A stretch of 12,866 nt of DNA from Actinomycetes bacterium (GCA_021850085.1 JAJZRZ010000025.1:1-12866), one strand, 5' to 3'; shown: positions 1-7,805, numbered from the stretch's first letter. Notes: generated from the sequence alone by a model not told the origin. Numbers and translations are program-made.

Positions 1-1
1 C

Positions 2-991
2 TTCAACCTCGACACCACTGTCGAGTTGGTTCCTTCGGCCTCGGAGTCGATACCGGCGGAGGCCCGGCCGACGCTGGAGGCCCGCGTCGGCCCTCCTGAT
101 CTCGCGGGCCCAGAAGACGCGTGGCTGCATCGCGAGGATCTGGTGAGCAGATACGGCCAGATGTTCCTCGAGCACATGGGCATCCCCTACGCCAAGGTGG
201 AGGGGGAGCCGCCAAGGCTGCGCCCCGGCGTCTCCGAGGCGGAGAACGTGAGGCGCTGCTTCGCGCGGATGGAGCACGAGCTCGCCGACCTGATGCGTGA
301 GACGTCGGCGTTGCTCTCGCGTCTGACGTCGTGCGTTGCCGTGGTGGCCGCGCCCACTTTGCGGCGGGCACGCATACGCAGGGTGACCGTCGTTCCCCTC
401 GGCCCACGACGCGCGCTGGTGGTGGTGGTCACCGACTTGGGCCAAGTGGCCAACCGCGCTGTCGAATTCGCGGAGGACGCGTCGCCTCAGGCACTCGCCA
501 ACGCTGAGCGCCACCTTTCGAGTGCGCTGGAAGGTGCGGTCAGCGAAGCGGCCGAGCGAACGCGTGGTGAGGCGGATGAGATCCCGGGCGTGGAGACGGC
601 GATCGCGGTGCGGGTTCTCGACGCTGCGCTCGATTGTCTCGCCGAGGCCGACGAGGACCGCGTCCTCACCGGAGGAGTTTCCGCCCTGCTGGCCAACCCG
701 GAGTTCAACGACCCGGCCGCCGTCAGGCCGCTTGTCGGCCTGCTTGAGGACGGGATGGCGATGCTGACCGTGCTGTCCGAGGTGATGCGCACCCCTGATG
801 TCGAGGTGCGCATCGGACGCGAGAACCCTTCGAGCGCGCTCGAACACGCGAGCTTCGTGGCGGCCCGTTACGGCGAGGGCGACTCGGGCGGCATCATCGG
901 TGTGATCGGTCCGACTCGGATGGACTACCGTCGCGCGATGTCGGCGGTTCGCACCATCTCAGAGTCGCTAACGGGAGCGCTCGACGCATAG
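2..991 (+). CDS. hrcA: Heat-inducible transcription repressor HrcA, 5' partial
   Basis: HrcA represses chaperone operons by binding the CIRCE inverted repeat and is tuned by GroEL. The frame is open from the window edge, so the N-terminus is missing; 329 codons are visible before TAG. The central GAF-like/dimerisation part is recognisable from about codon 75: LMRETSALLSRLTS followed by CVAVVAAP (around codon 104), then a VVPLGPRRALVVVVTD strand. The C-terminal family signature GVIGPTRMDY is at codons 302-309. A TTG at 26 and an ATG at 161 are in frame but would give proteins lacking the DNA-binding domain, so I treat the gene as running in from upstream. The first ~70 visible codons are Pro/Ala/Glu-rich and do not show the winged-helix end or the QPHTSAGR-type motif. 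No CIRCE element is seen in the window. dnaJ follows 29 bp downstream. Confidence 0.88.
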   Translation, partial: FNLDTTVELVPSASESIPAEARPTLEARVGPPDLAGPEDAWLHREDLVSRYGQMFLEHMGIPYAKVEGEPPRLRPGVSEAENVRRCFARMEHELADLMRETSALLSRLTSCVAVVAAPTLRRARIRRVTVVPLGPRRALVVVVTDLGQVANRAVEFAEDASPQALANAERHLSSALEGAVSEAAERTRGEADEIPGVETAIAVRVLDAALDCLAEADEDRVLTGGVSALLANPEFNDPAAVRPLVGLLEDGMAMLTVLSEVMRTPDVEVRIGRENPSSALEHASFVAARYGEGDSGGIIGVIGPTRMDYRRAMSAVRTISESLTGALDA

Positions 992-1005
992 CTCGGCAAA
1001 GACAA

Positions 1006-1013
1006 GAGAAAGG
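1006..1013 (+). promoter_or_regulatory. Ribosome binding site of dnaJ
   Basis: The purine run GAGAAAGG ends 7 bases before the GTG at 1021. It favours that GTG over the second in-frame GTG at 1030, which would be 16 bases away. It lies in the 29-bp gap after hrcA, in which no promoter or terminator is seen. Confidence 0.6.
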
Positions 1014-1020
1014 TTCGCGT

Positions 1021-2136
1021 GTGACCCCTGTGAACTACTACGAACTCTTGGGTGTTTCGCGGGAGGCGAGCGCCGAGGAGATCAAGAAGGCGTTCCGCCG
1101 CAAGGCGCGAGAGACGCATCCGGACGTGAACGACGGCCACGGCACCGAGGAGATCTTCAAGAGGATAAACGAGGCCTACGAGGTGCTGTCGGACCCGCAG
1201 AAGCGCGAACATTACGATCGGTTCGGCACTGCCGATCCGAGGGCCGGCGCGGGCTACGGCCCGGATTTCGGCGGCGACTTCATCGACATGAACGATCTGT
1301 TCAGCGTCTTTTTCGGCGGGGCGAGCGGCAGGACCGCGGGTCGTGTCAATCTTGAAGGTCGAGACGTGCGCGCGCAGGTGACGATCACCTTGGAGACCGC
1401 CGCCGCCGGCGGTCAGCGAGAAGTGACGATCTCTCATCCGATGACGTGCGGGACATGCGACGGCGGAGGCGCTGCCGAAGGCGGCATGGCGCAGGCGTGC
1501 CCGACATGCGGAGGGACCGGTCAGAAGCGCACGCATCGCAGGACGATTCTGGGAGTCATGGAGACGCAGACCCCGTGCGATCGCTGCGGCACGACCGGTG
1601 TCGTGATCGATCGGCCATGCTCCGCATGCGCTGGCCAAGGCCGCGTGAACGGGACCGAGACCATTCGAGTGACCGTGCCATCGGGCGCACCGGACGGCTA
1701 CACGCTCAGGGTACCAGGAAAGGGTGAGGCCGGTGTGAGACGCGCCCGTCCGGGCGACCTGCTCGTGACGGTGAGGATCCTGCCGCACGAGTTCCTGCAC
1801 CGAGAAGGGAACGACCTGCACGCCATGGCGGCGATAAACATCGCTCAGGCCGCATTGGGCGGGGAGATCGTGGTACCCGGTTTGGGGGAGGACGTGAGCG
1901 TCGAGTTCCGCGGGGGCGTGCACGCGGGGGACACCGTTCGTATGCGGGGCAGGGGCATGCCGCGGATCGACGGTGGCGCCGGGGACTTCGTAGTGCACCT
2001 TGACGTTGTCGTACCCAAGAAGCTCACCAAGCGCCAGAAGGAGCTGATCGCCGAGCTCGGCGAATCCTTTGGCACCGGTCGCACAGGCAGCGATCGCACG
2101 CCGCTGTCCAAGCTGAAGGACTGGCTGGGGGGCTGA
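1021..2136 (+). CDS. dnaJ: Chaperone protein DnaJ (type I Hsp40)
   Basis: Cochaperone that delivers substrates to DnaK and stimulates its ATPase. The 371-residue protein has an N-terminal J domain (about 5-70) with the HPD tripeptide at 33-35. A short linker follows (about 71-110), poorer in Gly-Phe than in E. coli DnaJ, with DLFSVFFGG in it. The zinc-binding cysteine-rich domain has four CxxC repeats at C143/C146, C160/C163, C186/C189 and C200/C203. The third (CDRCGTTG) has Thr in place of the first Gly of CxxCxGxG. The C-terminal substrate-binding and dimerisation domains follow. The start is GTG. No grpE or dnaK adjoins, so this resembles the actinobacterial arrangement where a second dnaJ sits beside hrcA while the dnaK operon is elsewhere (inference). 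Its stop overlaps the rsmE start by one base (TGATG). Confidence 0.96.
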   Translation: MTPVNYYELLGVSREASAEEIKKAFRRKARETHPDVNDGHGTEEIFKRINEAYEVLSDPQKREHYDRFGTADPRAGAGYGPDFGGDFIDMNDLFSVFFGGASGRTAGRVNLEGRDVRAQVTITLETAAAGGQREVTISHPMTCGTCDGGGAAEGGMAQACPTCGGTGQKRTHRRTILGVMETQTPCDRCGTTGVVIDRPCSACAGQGRVNGTETIRVTVPSGAPDGYTLRVPGKGEAGVRRARPGDLLVTVRILPHEFLHREGNDLHAMAAINIAQAALGGEIVVPGLGEDVSVEFRGGVHAGDTVRMRGRGMPRIDGGAGDFVVHLDVVVPKKLTKRQKELIAELGESFGTGRTGSDRTPLSKLKDWLGG

Positions 2137-2900
2137 TGGCGCTTCACCAGTTCTTTGCCGAAGGCCCGTTGTCCGCATCCATCGGGGCGGAGTTCGTGGT
2201 GCCGCTCGGCGGGGCTGACATGCACCATCTGCGGGACGTGCTCCGCCTGGACGCGGGCGACGAGATCATCGTCGCGGGCGGGGGCCGCGCGTTGCGAGTC
2301 CGCCTGCTTGCTGTCGAAGAGCGTGCAGTGGGGAGGGTGATCGGTGAGATCGTGCGGTCGCCGCTGCCGCGAGTGACGCTCGTCCAAGGGCTTGCCAAGG
2401 GCGAGAAGATGGACGGGATCGTGCGGCAGGCCACCGAGGTCGGCGTCTCCCGGGTCGTGCCGTTTCTTGCCGAGCGGAGTGTGGTGAAGCTTGCCGGCAC
2501 GAAGGCCGAGTCGCGTGTGGAGCGGTGGCGCCGGATAGCCGCCGAGGCCGCGAAGCAATCGCACCGTGCCGAGATCCCGCACGTGACGCCATTGGTGCGC
2601 ACCGAGGATCTCCCGCGGCTCCTTCGCGACGCCACGCTCCTGGTGTGCTGGGAGGACGCAGCCGCCGTACCCGGAATCGGGGAGGCGCTTCGAATCGAGG
2701 CCCCGGGGCCGGACGCCGAGCTTGCCGTGGTGGTGGGTCCCGAGGGTGGCCTCAGCGCCCGGGAGGTCGCGCTTCTCGAAGCGGCCGGAGGGCGCACGGT
2801 CTCGCTCGGCGCCACGGTGCTCCGGACCGAGACCGCCGGGTTGGTGGCGGCCGCTCTGGCCATCTACGAGCGGGGCGGCCTCGGTGCGAGGAATGCCTGA
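2136..2900 (+). CDS. rsmE: 16S rRNA (uracil(1498)-N(3))-methyltransferase RsmE
   Basis: SPOUT-class enzyme that uses S-adenosylmethionine to methylate N3 of U1498 in helix 44 of 16S rRNA, acting on assembled 30S subunits. Length 254 aa, normal for the family. The N-terminal PUA-like part includes HHLRDVLRLDAGDE (about 25-38). The SPOUT domain shows GLAKGEKMDGIVRQATEVGV near residues 87-106 and RWRRIAAEAAKQSHR. The knotted cofactor-binding region has GPEGG at 201-205 and LRTETA at 229-234. The ATG overlaps the dnaJ stop, and a G-rich run at the dnaJ 3' end can serve as ribosome binding site, so translation is probably coupled. prmA, often found between dnaJ and rsmE, is absent. The last 8 bases overlap mtaB. 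Confidence 0.95.
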   Translation: MALHQFFAEGPLSASIGAEFVVPLGGADMHHLRDVLRLDAGDEIIVAGGGRALRVRLLAVEERAVGRVIGEIVRSPLPRVTLVQGLAKGEKMDGIVRQATEVGVSRVVPFLAERSVVKLAGTKAESRVERWRRIAAEAAKQSHRAEIPHVTPLVRTEDLPRLLRDATLLVCWEDAAAVPGIGEALRIEAPGPDAELAVVVGPEGGLSAREVALLEAAGGRTVSLGATVLRTETAGLVAAALAIYERGGLGARNA

Positions 2901-4296
2901 CAGCCCGCCGGTTTCGCCACGCGTCGCGTTCGTCACTCTCGGCTGCAAGGTCAACCAGACGGAGTCGGAGGCCATCGCGCGCTCGCTGGGCCTCAGCGCT
3001 GAGGCAGCCGTGTCCCGTGAAGCCGACGTCGTGGTGATCAACACGTGCACGGTGACGGCTGAGTCCGATCGTAAGGCGCGCAAGGCGGTGCGGCGCGCGC
3101 TCGGCCTGCCCGGGTCTCCCATCGTCGTCGTGACCGGATGCCTCGCCTCTTTGGATGCCGTCGCGCTGCAGGTTCTCGGCGAACGGGTCGTGGTGGAGGC
3201 TGACAAGGCGCAGGTTCCGCGGCGCGTGTGCGAGGCGCTCGGCGGAAGCGAGGCCGGCGTGAGCGCACTCGGGACCGCCCGGTCGGAAGGGCACTCCCGC
3301 GCGCGGGCGCAGCTCAAAGTCGCGGACGGCTGCGACTGCTTCTGCACGTACTGCATCGTGCCCTACGCCCGGGGACTGCCGCGCGCCGTGCCGCTCGCGG
3401 CCATCGCGGCCGAGGCCCGCGAGCTTGTCGCCGCGGGAGTCGGCGAGGTGGTCCTCACCGGCATCAACATCGGCCGGTATGACGACGCGGGTGCGCGCCT
3501 GCCGGAAGTGATCGAGGCTGTCGCGGCCTCGGGTGTGCCGAGGATCAGGTTGTCGAGCATCGAGCCCGGCGATGTCACGGACCGGCTGCTAGATGTGGTC
3601 TGCGGCACACCGGCCTTCTGCGCGCACCTGCATGTGCCGTTGCAGTCGGGCTCGGACAGCGTGCTGCGGCGGATGGGAAGACCCTATACTACCAGCGACT
3701 TCGCCGAGGTCCTCGCGCGCGTTCGCTCGGCGCTGCCCGGAGCGGCGGTGACCACCGATGTCATCGCGGGGTTCCCGGGTGAGACGGCCGAGGAGGCCGA
3801 GCAGACGTCGGCGTTCGTGGAGGCACAGGCGTTCTCACGGCTGCACGTCTTCCGTTACTCGGCCAGACCCGGCACGGTCGCGGCGACCATGCCCGGACAG
3901 GTCCGGCCTGAGGTGCGGGTCCAACGCGCGGCGCGGCTGCGGCGTCGCGGCAGCCGCCTGGCTGCTGCGTTCTCCCAAGGCCTGAGCGGCAGCGTGGTTG
4001 AACTGCTCGTGGAGCGCGTCGTGGGACGCGCCGAGGGGCTCGTGGCCGAAGGAACCACGCGGGAGTACCTTCACATGGCGGTTCCCATGGAGTCAGGCAT
4101 CGAGGCCGTGCGTCCCGGCATGCGTGTGTACGTCCGCGTCATCGGCCACGACGAGGATGGGTCGGTCCTGGGGGTGGTGGCGGAGCCGAGCCCGCTGCGC
4201 GAGGGAGCGCACCCTTCGCGTGGTAGAATCCAAGAGTCGGCCGACCTGCGGGAAGCGGGGCCCGTCCGGAGACAGGAGAAGGTACCGCCAACGTGA
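2893..4296 (+). CDS. mtaB: tRNA N6-threonylcarbamoyladenosine(37) methylthiotransferase MtaB
   Basis: Radical-SAM methylthiotransferase that converts t6A37 to ms2t6A in ANN-decoding tRNAs. The 467-aa protein has the three-part family architecture. First is an N-terminal cluster domain with cysteines in TLGCKVNQ, INTCTV and VTGCLA. Second is the radical SAM core with C147-x3-C151-x2-C154 followed by IVPYARG, then ETGFPGE-like VIAGFPGE. Third is a C-terminal TRAM domain (about 370-435). The wording LGCKVNQ and VPYARG points to MtaB rather than MiaB or RimO. The ATG at 2893 gives the normal N-terminus and overlaps rsmE by 8 bp; GTG at 2884 is an alternative. Two oddities are seen: an extra Cys (C149) inside the cluster loop, and a polar tail of about 25 residues after TRAM that overlaps a putative phoH promoter. 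It overlaps phoH by 4 bp. Confidence 0.94.
   Translation: MPDSPPVSPRVAFVTLGCKVNQTESEAIARSLGLSAEAAVSREADVVVINTCTVTAESDRKARKAVRRALGLPGSPIVVVTGCLASLDAVALQVLGERVVVEADKAQVPRRVCEALGGSEAGVSALGTARSEGHSRARAQLKVADGCDCFCTYCIVPYARGLPRAVPLAAIAAEARELVAAGVGEVVLTGINIGRYDDAGARLPEVIEAVAASGVPRIRLSSIEPGDVTDRLLDVVCGTPAFCAHLHVPLQSGSDSVLRRMGRPYTTSDFAEVLARVRSALPGAAVTTDVIAGFPGETAEEAEQTSAFVEAQAFSRLHVFRYSARPGTVAATMPGQVRPEVRVQRAARLRRRGSRLAAAFSQGLSGSVVELLVERVVGRAEGLVAEGTTREYLHMAVPMESGIEAVRPGMRVYVRVIGHDEDGSVLGVVAEPSPLREGAHPSRGRIQESADLREAGPVRRQEKVPPT
4221..4229 (+). promoter_or_regulatory. Putative extended -10 promoter for phoH, inside mtaB
   Basis: TGGTAGAAT matches the extended -10 form TGnTATAAT, with 5 of 6 matches in the hexamer. 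No good -35 is seen 16-18 bp upstream, as is common for extended -10 promoters. Initiation near 4236 would give a leader of about 57 nt before the phoH GTG. The element lies in codons for the non-conserved tail of MtaB, where coding constraint is weak. Confidence 0.45.
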
Positions 4297-5273
4297 CGAA
4301 CTCCACCCAGGTGCACCTGGTAGCCCCTCAGCACGTGAACATGGTCGAACTCCTCGGTGAGGGGGACCATTTTCTGAGGCTCATAGAGGACCAGTTCGAG
4401 GCTCGGGTCGGTGTCCGCGGCGACGAGATCACGATTTCGGGCGAGCTGGCCGAGGCACAGGCGGTCGCGGCGCTGTTCGCCGAGCTGTTCGCGATCCTCA
4501 AGGGGGACGAATCTCTCACCCCCGAGGCTATCGAGCGCGCCATCGACATGCTCAAGCGCGACGACTGCAGCCCGTCGAGCGTGTTCGCCGACGTGATCCT
4601 TTCGCACCGCGGAAAAGCCATCCGGCCGAAGACCGCTGGCCAGAAGCGTTACGTGGATGCCATCCGGCAGAACACCGTGACCTTCGGCATCGGTCCCGCG
4701 GGCACTGGCAAGACCTACCTCGCGATGGCGATGGCCGTCGACTCGCTGCGCAAGAAAGAAGTGGGGAGGATCATTCTAACCCGCCCGGCCGTCGAGGCCG
4801 GCGAAAAGCTCGGTTTCCTTCCTGGGAACCTGTACGAGAAGGTGGACCCGTACCTGCGCCCGCTCTATGACGCGCTTTTCGACATGATGGACATCGAGAA
4901 GTCCACCTCGCTCACCGAGCGCGGCGTTATCGAGGTCGCACCGCTCGCGTTCATGCGCGGCCGCACGCTCAACGACAGCTTCGTGATCCTCGACGAGGCG
5001 CAGAACACCACGCCTGAGCAGATGAAGATGTTCCTCACCAGGCTTGGTTTCGGCTCGAGGGTGGTGGTCACCGGCGACATCACGCAGATCGACCTCATCG
5101 GAGGACTGTCCGGCCTGCGTCAGGTGCGCGAGATCCTCATGGACGTGAAGGACGTGGCCTTCATCGAGTTGCAGGCTAGGGACGTCGTGCGTCATCGACT
5201 CGTCCAGCGCATCGTCACCGCGTATCACGAGTACGAAGAGGCGCAGCGATCGCCGGCGCCCGGCGATGCGTAG
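4293..5273 (+). CDS. phoH: PhoH-like ATPase
   Basis: P-loop ATPase of the PhoH family, resembling the ATPase half of superfamily-1 helicases. Its exact substrate is unsettled, but its steady linkage with ybeY suggests a role in RNA or ribosome metabolism (inference from context). The 326-aa protein has an N-terminal KH-like region (about 5-75). The PhoH domain (about 108-315) has Walker A GPAGTGKT at 134-141, Walker B VILDEAQN at 231-238, and the family blocks TRPAVEAGEKLGFLPG and TGDITQIDL. The start is GTG, overlapping the mtaB stop as GTGA. A purine run at 4277-4282 (AGAAGG) lies 10 bases upstream. The later ATG at 4341 would remove part of the N-terminal domain. Eight bases overlap the next gene. 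Confidence 0.95.
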   Translation: MTNSTQVHLVAPQHVNMVELLGEGDHFLRLIEDQFEARVGVRGDEITISGELAEAQAVAALFAELFAILKGDESLTPEAIERAIDMLKRDDCSPSSVFADVILSHRGKAIRPKTAGQKRYVDAIRQNTVTFGIGPAGTGKTYLAMAMAVDSLRKKEVGRIILTRPAVEAGEKLGFLPGNLYEKVDPYLRPLYDALFDMMDIEKSTSLTERGVIEVAPLAFMRGRTLNDSFVILDEAQNTTPEQMKMFLTRLGFGSRVVVTGDITQIDLIGGLSGLRQVREILMDVKDVAFIELQARDVVRHRLVQRIVTAYHEYEEAQRSPAPGDA

Positions 5274-7389
5274 ACGTCGCCTCATCAACCGCGCGGGATC
5301 GTTGTGGCCCGGCACCGGGCCGCTTTCTACCACGCTCGGCAAGCGTATCGTTCTCGGCGCGCTGGTCATCGGCCTAGCCGCGGTCCCGCTCGCGGTGCGC
5401 ATAGTCCCGCTCGGCCTGGAGCTGGGAGAACCCGCGCCCCGCACGTTCCGCGCTCCTCGGTCGATCCAGTACGTGGATCAGACCGCCACCAGCGCGCTCA
5501 GGCAGATAGCGGCCGACGCTGTGGCGCCTGTCTACGAATTCCACCAGGCAGCCCAGACGCAGGCACGTCAGGACATCGTCGGGTTCTTCGCGTCCGTGTC
5601 CTCGGCGCGGGCGTCGCACAGCGGGGATGCGACCGCGCAGGTGGCGTTCTTGAAGGAACGCTACGAGTCCCGCGTGCACACCGCCACGATCGCTGCAGTG
5701 GTTTCGCTGCCGCCAGAATCGGTCGACAGCGTCGCCCGTTCCGTGGAGGGGCTTGTGGGCAGCATCTTGTCAGCGCGCATCCGGGAGGGCGACCTCGACG
5801 CCGCGCGCGACCAGCTGGCGCGTAGCGCCGAGCTCATCCCCCTCGCGCTTGTCGAGCGCTTCGTCGTGATCAGCGTCGGCACCGCATTCCTCGAACCCAC
5901 GGTCACGCTAGACGAGGCGGCGACCGCCCGTGCGCGCGCGGAGGCCAGCGACCGGGTCTCTCCGGTGGTGGTGGCCGTGCAGGAAGGCGAGAACATCGTC
6001 GAGAAGGGTGACATCGTCACCGCTCGCGATATCGAGCTGGTGAGCTCGCTGGGCGGACTTGAGCAGGGCAGGGACATTCTGTCGGTGGGCGCGGGTATCG
6101 TCTTGATGTCGCTGCTGATCCTGGCCGCGGGCGCATACTGGGCAGCGTACGACGAGCGGGTCTGGGGTAGGATGCGCGACCTGATGCTTCTTGCGACGCT
6201 GCTGCTCGGGATGATGTACATCACTCGCGCGATGTCGCTGCTGTTCCCCGAGGTCTCGCCATACGTCATGCCCGTTCCACTCGCGGCGATCTTCGCTACG
6301 CTGCTCGTGGGATCGGCTCCCGCCGTTGTGCTCACGGTGCTCACCACAGTGGCCGGTCTCCTGCTTGGCTTCTCCGGCGGCGTGCAGGTCGTGGCGAGCC
6401 TGCTCGCGAGCCTCGCCGCCATAGCGGCGCTCTCGGGTCTCAGCCAGCGCTCGCACCTGTTCTACGCTGGCGGGTTCATGGTCGGGTTGCTGGGACTTGT
6501 ATCGCTCGGCACCTCGCTCGCCTCGGGAAACGCGGCCGGTGAAGCGCTCATGGCGGGGCTCCAAGGCGTAGCGGGGGGTCTCGTGACGGCGATCCTGATG
6601 CTGGGTCTGCTGCCGTTCTTCGAGTTCGTCTTCGGCGTCACCACCGACATCACTCTGCTCGAACTCGGCAATCCGAGCCACCCGCTGCTCAAGCGCCTGA
6701 TGACGGAGGCGCCGGGCACGTACTCGCACTCAGTGATGGCCGCCAATCTCGCCGAGACCGCCGCGGAGGCCATCGGAGCCAACCCGCTGCTCGCGCGTGC
6801 CGGCGCGTACTTCCACGATGTCGGCAAGGTGGTGCGGCCGGCGTTCTTCGTTGAGAACCAGGCCGACGGGCAGAACCCGCACGACACGACGTCTCCGTCT
6901 TTGTCAGCACGCATCATCACCGCTCACGTACGCGAGGGCGTCGAACTCGCCGAGGAGCACGGCTTGCCGCAGGAGGTCGTGGACATCGTTCGCCAGCATC
7001 ACGGCACGTCGGTGGTGGGATACTTCTACGACAAGGCGAGCAAGAAGGGCGCTCCGCTTCTGGAGGCGGATTTCCGGTACGACGGACGCAAGCCCGCCTC
7101 GCGGGAGGCGGCACTGGTGATGATCGCCGACATGGCCGAGGCAGGAGTGCGTTCGCTGCCGCAAGCGACGCCGCAGAAGATCGAGGCGATGATCCGGACG
7201 ATGGTGCGCGGCAAGATCGACGACCATCAACTCGACGACACATCGCTCACGTTGGCCGATATCGAGACAGTCGTCCGCGTTTACACGAGGATGCTTGCCA
7301 GCGTGTACCATCCGCGGGTCGAGTATCCTGAACCGAACGAAGATAAGGAGCCGCATGCAAGTCAGCATCGTCAGCCACAGGGAGCCTGA
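5266..7389 (+). CDS. pgpH: PgpH-type 7TM-HD membrane phosphodiesterase (c-di-AMP hydrolase)
   Basis: Probable cyclic-di-AMP phosphodiesterase of the YqfF/PgpH family (7TMR-HDED, 7TM and cytoplasmic HD domains). The 707-aa protein starts with a basic N-terminus and a first membrane helix at about 27-49. An extracytoplasmic domain (about 52-268) contains PVYEFHQAAQ and EGENIVEKGDIVT. A cluster of membrane helices follows (about 270-460), then the HD domain with H488, the HD pair H517-D518 in YFHDVGK, H578-H579 and D622, all consistent with a dinuclear metal site. The sequence and the phoH-ybeY neighbourhood match the Gram-positive homologues; the c-di-AMP substrate is taken from the family. Its ATG overlaps phoH by 8 bp. 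The polar tail after the HD domain overlaps ybeY by 35 bp. Confidence 0.9.
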   Translation: MRRRRLINRAGSLWPGTGPLSTTLGKRIVLGALVIGLAAVPLAVRIVPLGLELGEPAPRTFRAPRSIQYVDQTATSALRQIAADAVAPVYEFHQAAQTQARQDIVGFFASVSSARASHSGDATAQVAFLKERYESRVHTATIAAVVSLPPESVDSVARSVEGLVGSILSARIREGDLDAARDQLARSAELIPLALVERFVVISVGTAFLEPTVTLDEAATARARAEASDRVSPVVVAVQEGENIVEKGDIVTARDIELVSSLGGLEQGRDILSVGAGIVLMSLLILAAGAYWAAYDERVWGRMRDLMLLATLLLGMMYITRAMSLLFPEVSPYVMPVPLAAIFATLLVGSAPAVVLTVLTTVAGLLLGFSGGVQVVASLLASLAAIAALSGLSQRSHLFYAGGFMVGLLGLVSLGTSLASGNAAGEALMAGLQGVAGGLVTAILMLGLLPFFEFVFGVTTDITLLELGNPSHPLLKRLMTEAPGTYSHSVMAANLAETAAEAIGANPLLARAGAYFHDVGKVVRPAFFVENQADGQNPHDTTSPSLSARIITAHVREGVELAEEHGLPQEVVDIVRQHHGTSVVGYFYDKASKKGAPLLEADFRYDGRKPASREAALVMIADMAEAGVRSLPQATPQKIEAMIRTMVRGKIDDHQLDDTSLTLADIETVVRVYTRMLASVYHPRVEYPEPNEDKEPHASQHRQPQGA
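7345..7350 (+). promoter_or_regulatory. Ribosome binding site that sets the ybeY start
   Basis: AAGGAG lies 4 bases before the ATG at 7355, inside the pgpH coding sequence. It supports that start over an in-frame ATG at 7295 that would add 20 non-family residues. Confidence 0.65.
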
Positions 7390-7798
7390 GCCGCTCAACT
7401 TGGAGGCGTTCGAGCGGCTGGCGCTGTTCGTGCTCGAGATGGAGGACGTTCCCGGGATGACTGAACTCTCGGTCGCGCTTGTGGAAGAGGACGAGATGGC
7501 ACGACTCAACGAGCGGTACAGGGGCGTGCCGGGAGCCACCGACGTTCTGTCGTTCGGGTGCGACGACCCGTGTCCTGCGCCGGGGGATGAGCCGATCACG
7601 TTGGGCGACGTGGTCATCGCGCCGGCGGTGGCCGAGCGTCAGGCCGCGGAGCTCGGCCATACGATCGAGCGCGAGCTCGACATCCTACTCGTTCATGGTG
7701 TGCTGCACCTGCTCGGCTACGACCACGAGGCCGAAGATGACGCCGGCGCCATGGCCGAGCGCGAGTCCGCCCTGCTCGACGCGTACGAGGGCCGGTAG
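7355..7798 (+). CDS. ybeY: Endoribonuclease YbeY (16S rRNA maturation factor)
   Basis: Single-strand-specific, metal-dependent endoribonuclease involved in 16S rRNA 3'-end processing and ribosome quality control. The 147-aa protein is of normal family length. The metal-binding signature H114-x3-H118-x5-H124 occurs in HGVLHLLGYDHE, and the upstream block GVPGATDVLSF is also typical (usual form: TDVLSFP; here SFGCDD follows). The start at 7355 is fixed by the AAGGAG site and gives the usual N-terminus. The gene overlaps pgpH by 35 bp and ends 7 bp before the dgkA-PAP2 gene, so coupled translation is likely. It sits between PhoH/PgpH and DgkA as in Bacillus. Together with RsmE and Era it adds a third 30S-related gene to the window. 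Confidence 0.95.
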   Translation: MQVSIVSHREPEPLNLEAFERLALFVLEMEDVPGMTELSVALVEEDEMARLNERYRGVPGATDVLSFGCDDPCPAPGDEPITLGDVVIAPAVAERQAAELGHTIERELDILLVHGVLHLLGYDHEAEDDAGAMAERESALLDAYEGR

Positions 7799-7805
7799 GC
7801 GCCCG

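Noticed and set aside
992..1020. CIRCE element or promoter before dnaJ
   Set aside because: The 29-bp gap has no TTAGCACTC/GAGTGCTAA arms or promoter hexamers; any CIRCE would be upstream of the window.
925..2178. Long open frame on the minus strand opposite dnaJ
   Set aside because: It is a shadow of the GC-rich dnaJ coding frame; the forward frame has all DnaJ motifs and the reverse translation shows no domain.
1845..3356. Long minus-strand open frame (503 codons) opposite rsmE and mtaB
   Set aside because: Produced by GC-skewed codon use on the forward strand. It spans three clear forward genes, is rich in Arg/Pro/Ser, and shows no recognisable motif.
3685..3690. TATACT, a good -10 hexamer inside mtaB
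   Set aside because: It encodes the conserved MGRPYTT stretch of the radical-SAM domain, there is no -35 or TGn extension, and no gene starts nearby.
7295..7329. TTGCCA (7295) and TATCCT (7324) upstream of ybeY as a promoter
   Set aside because: The spacer of 23 bp is far too long, and no better-placed -10 is present.
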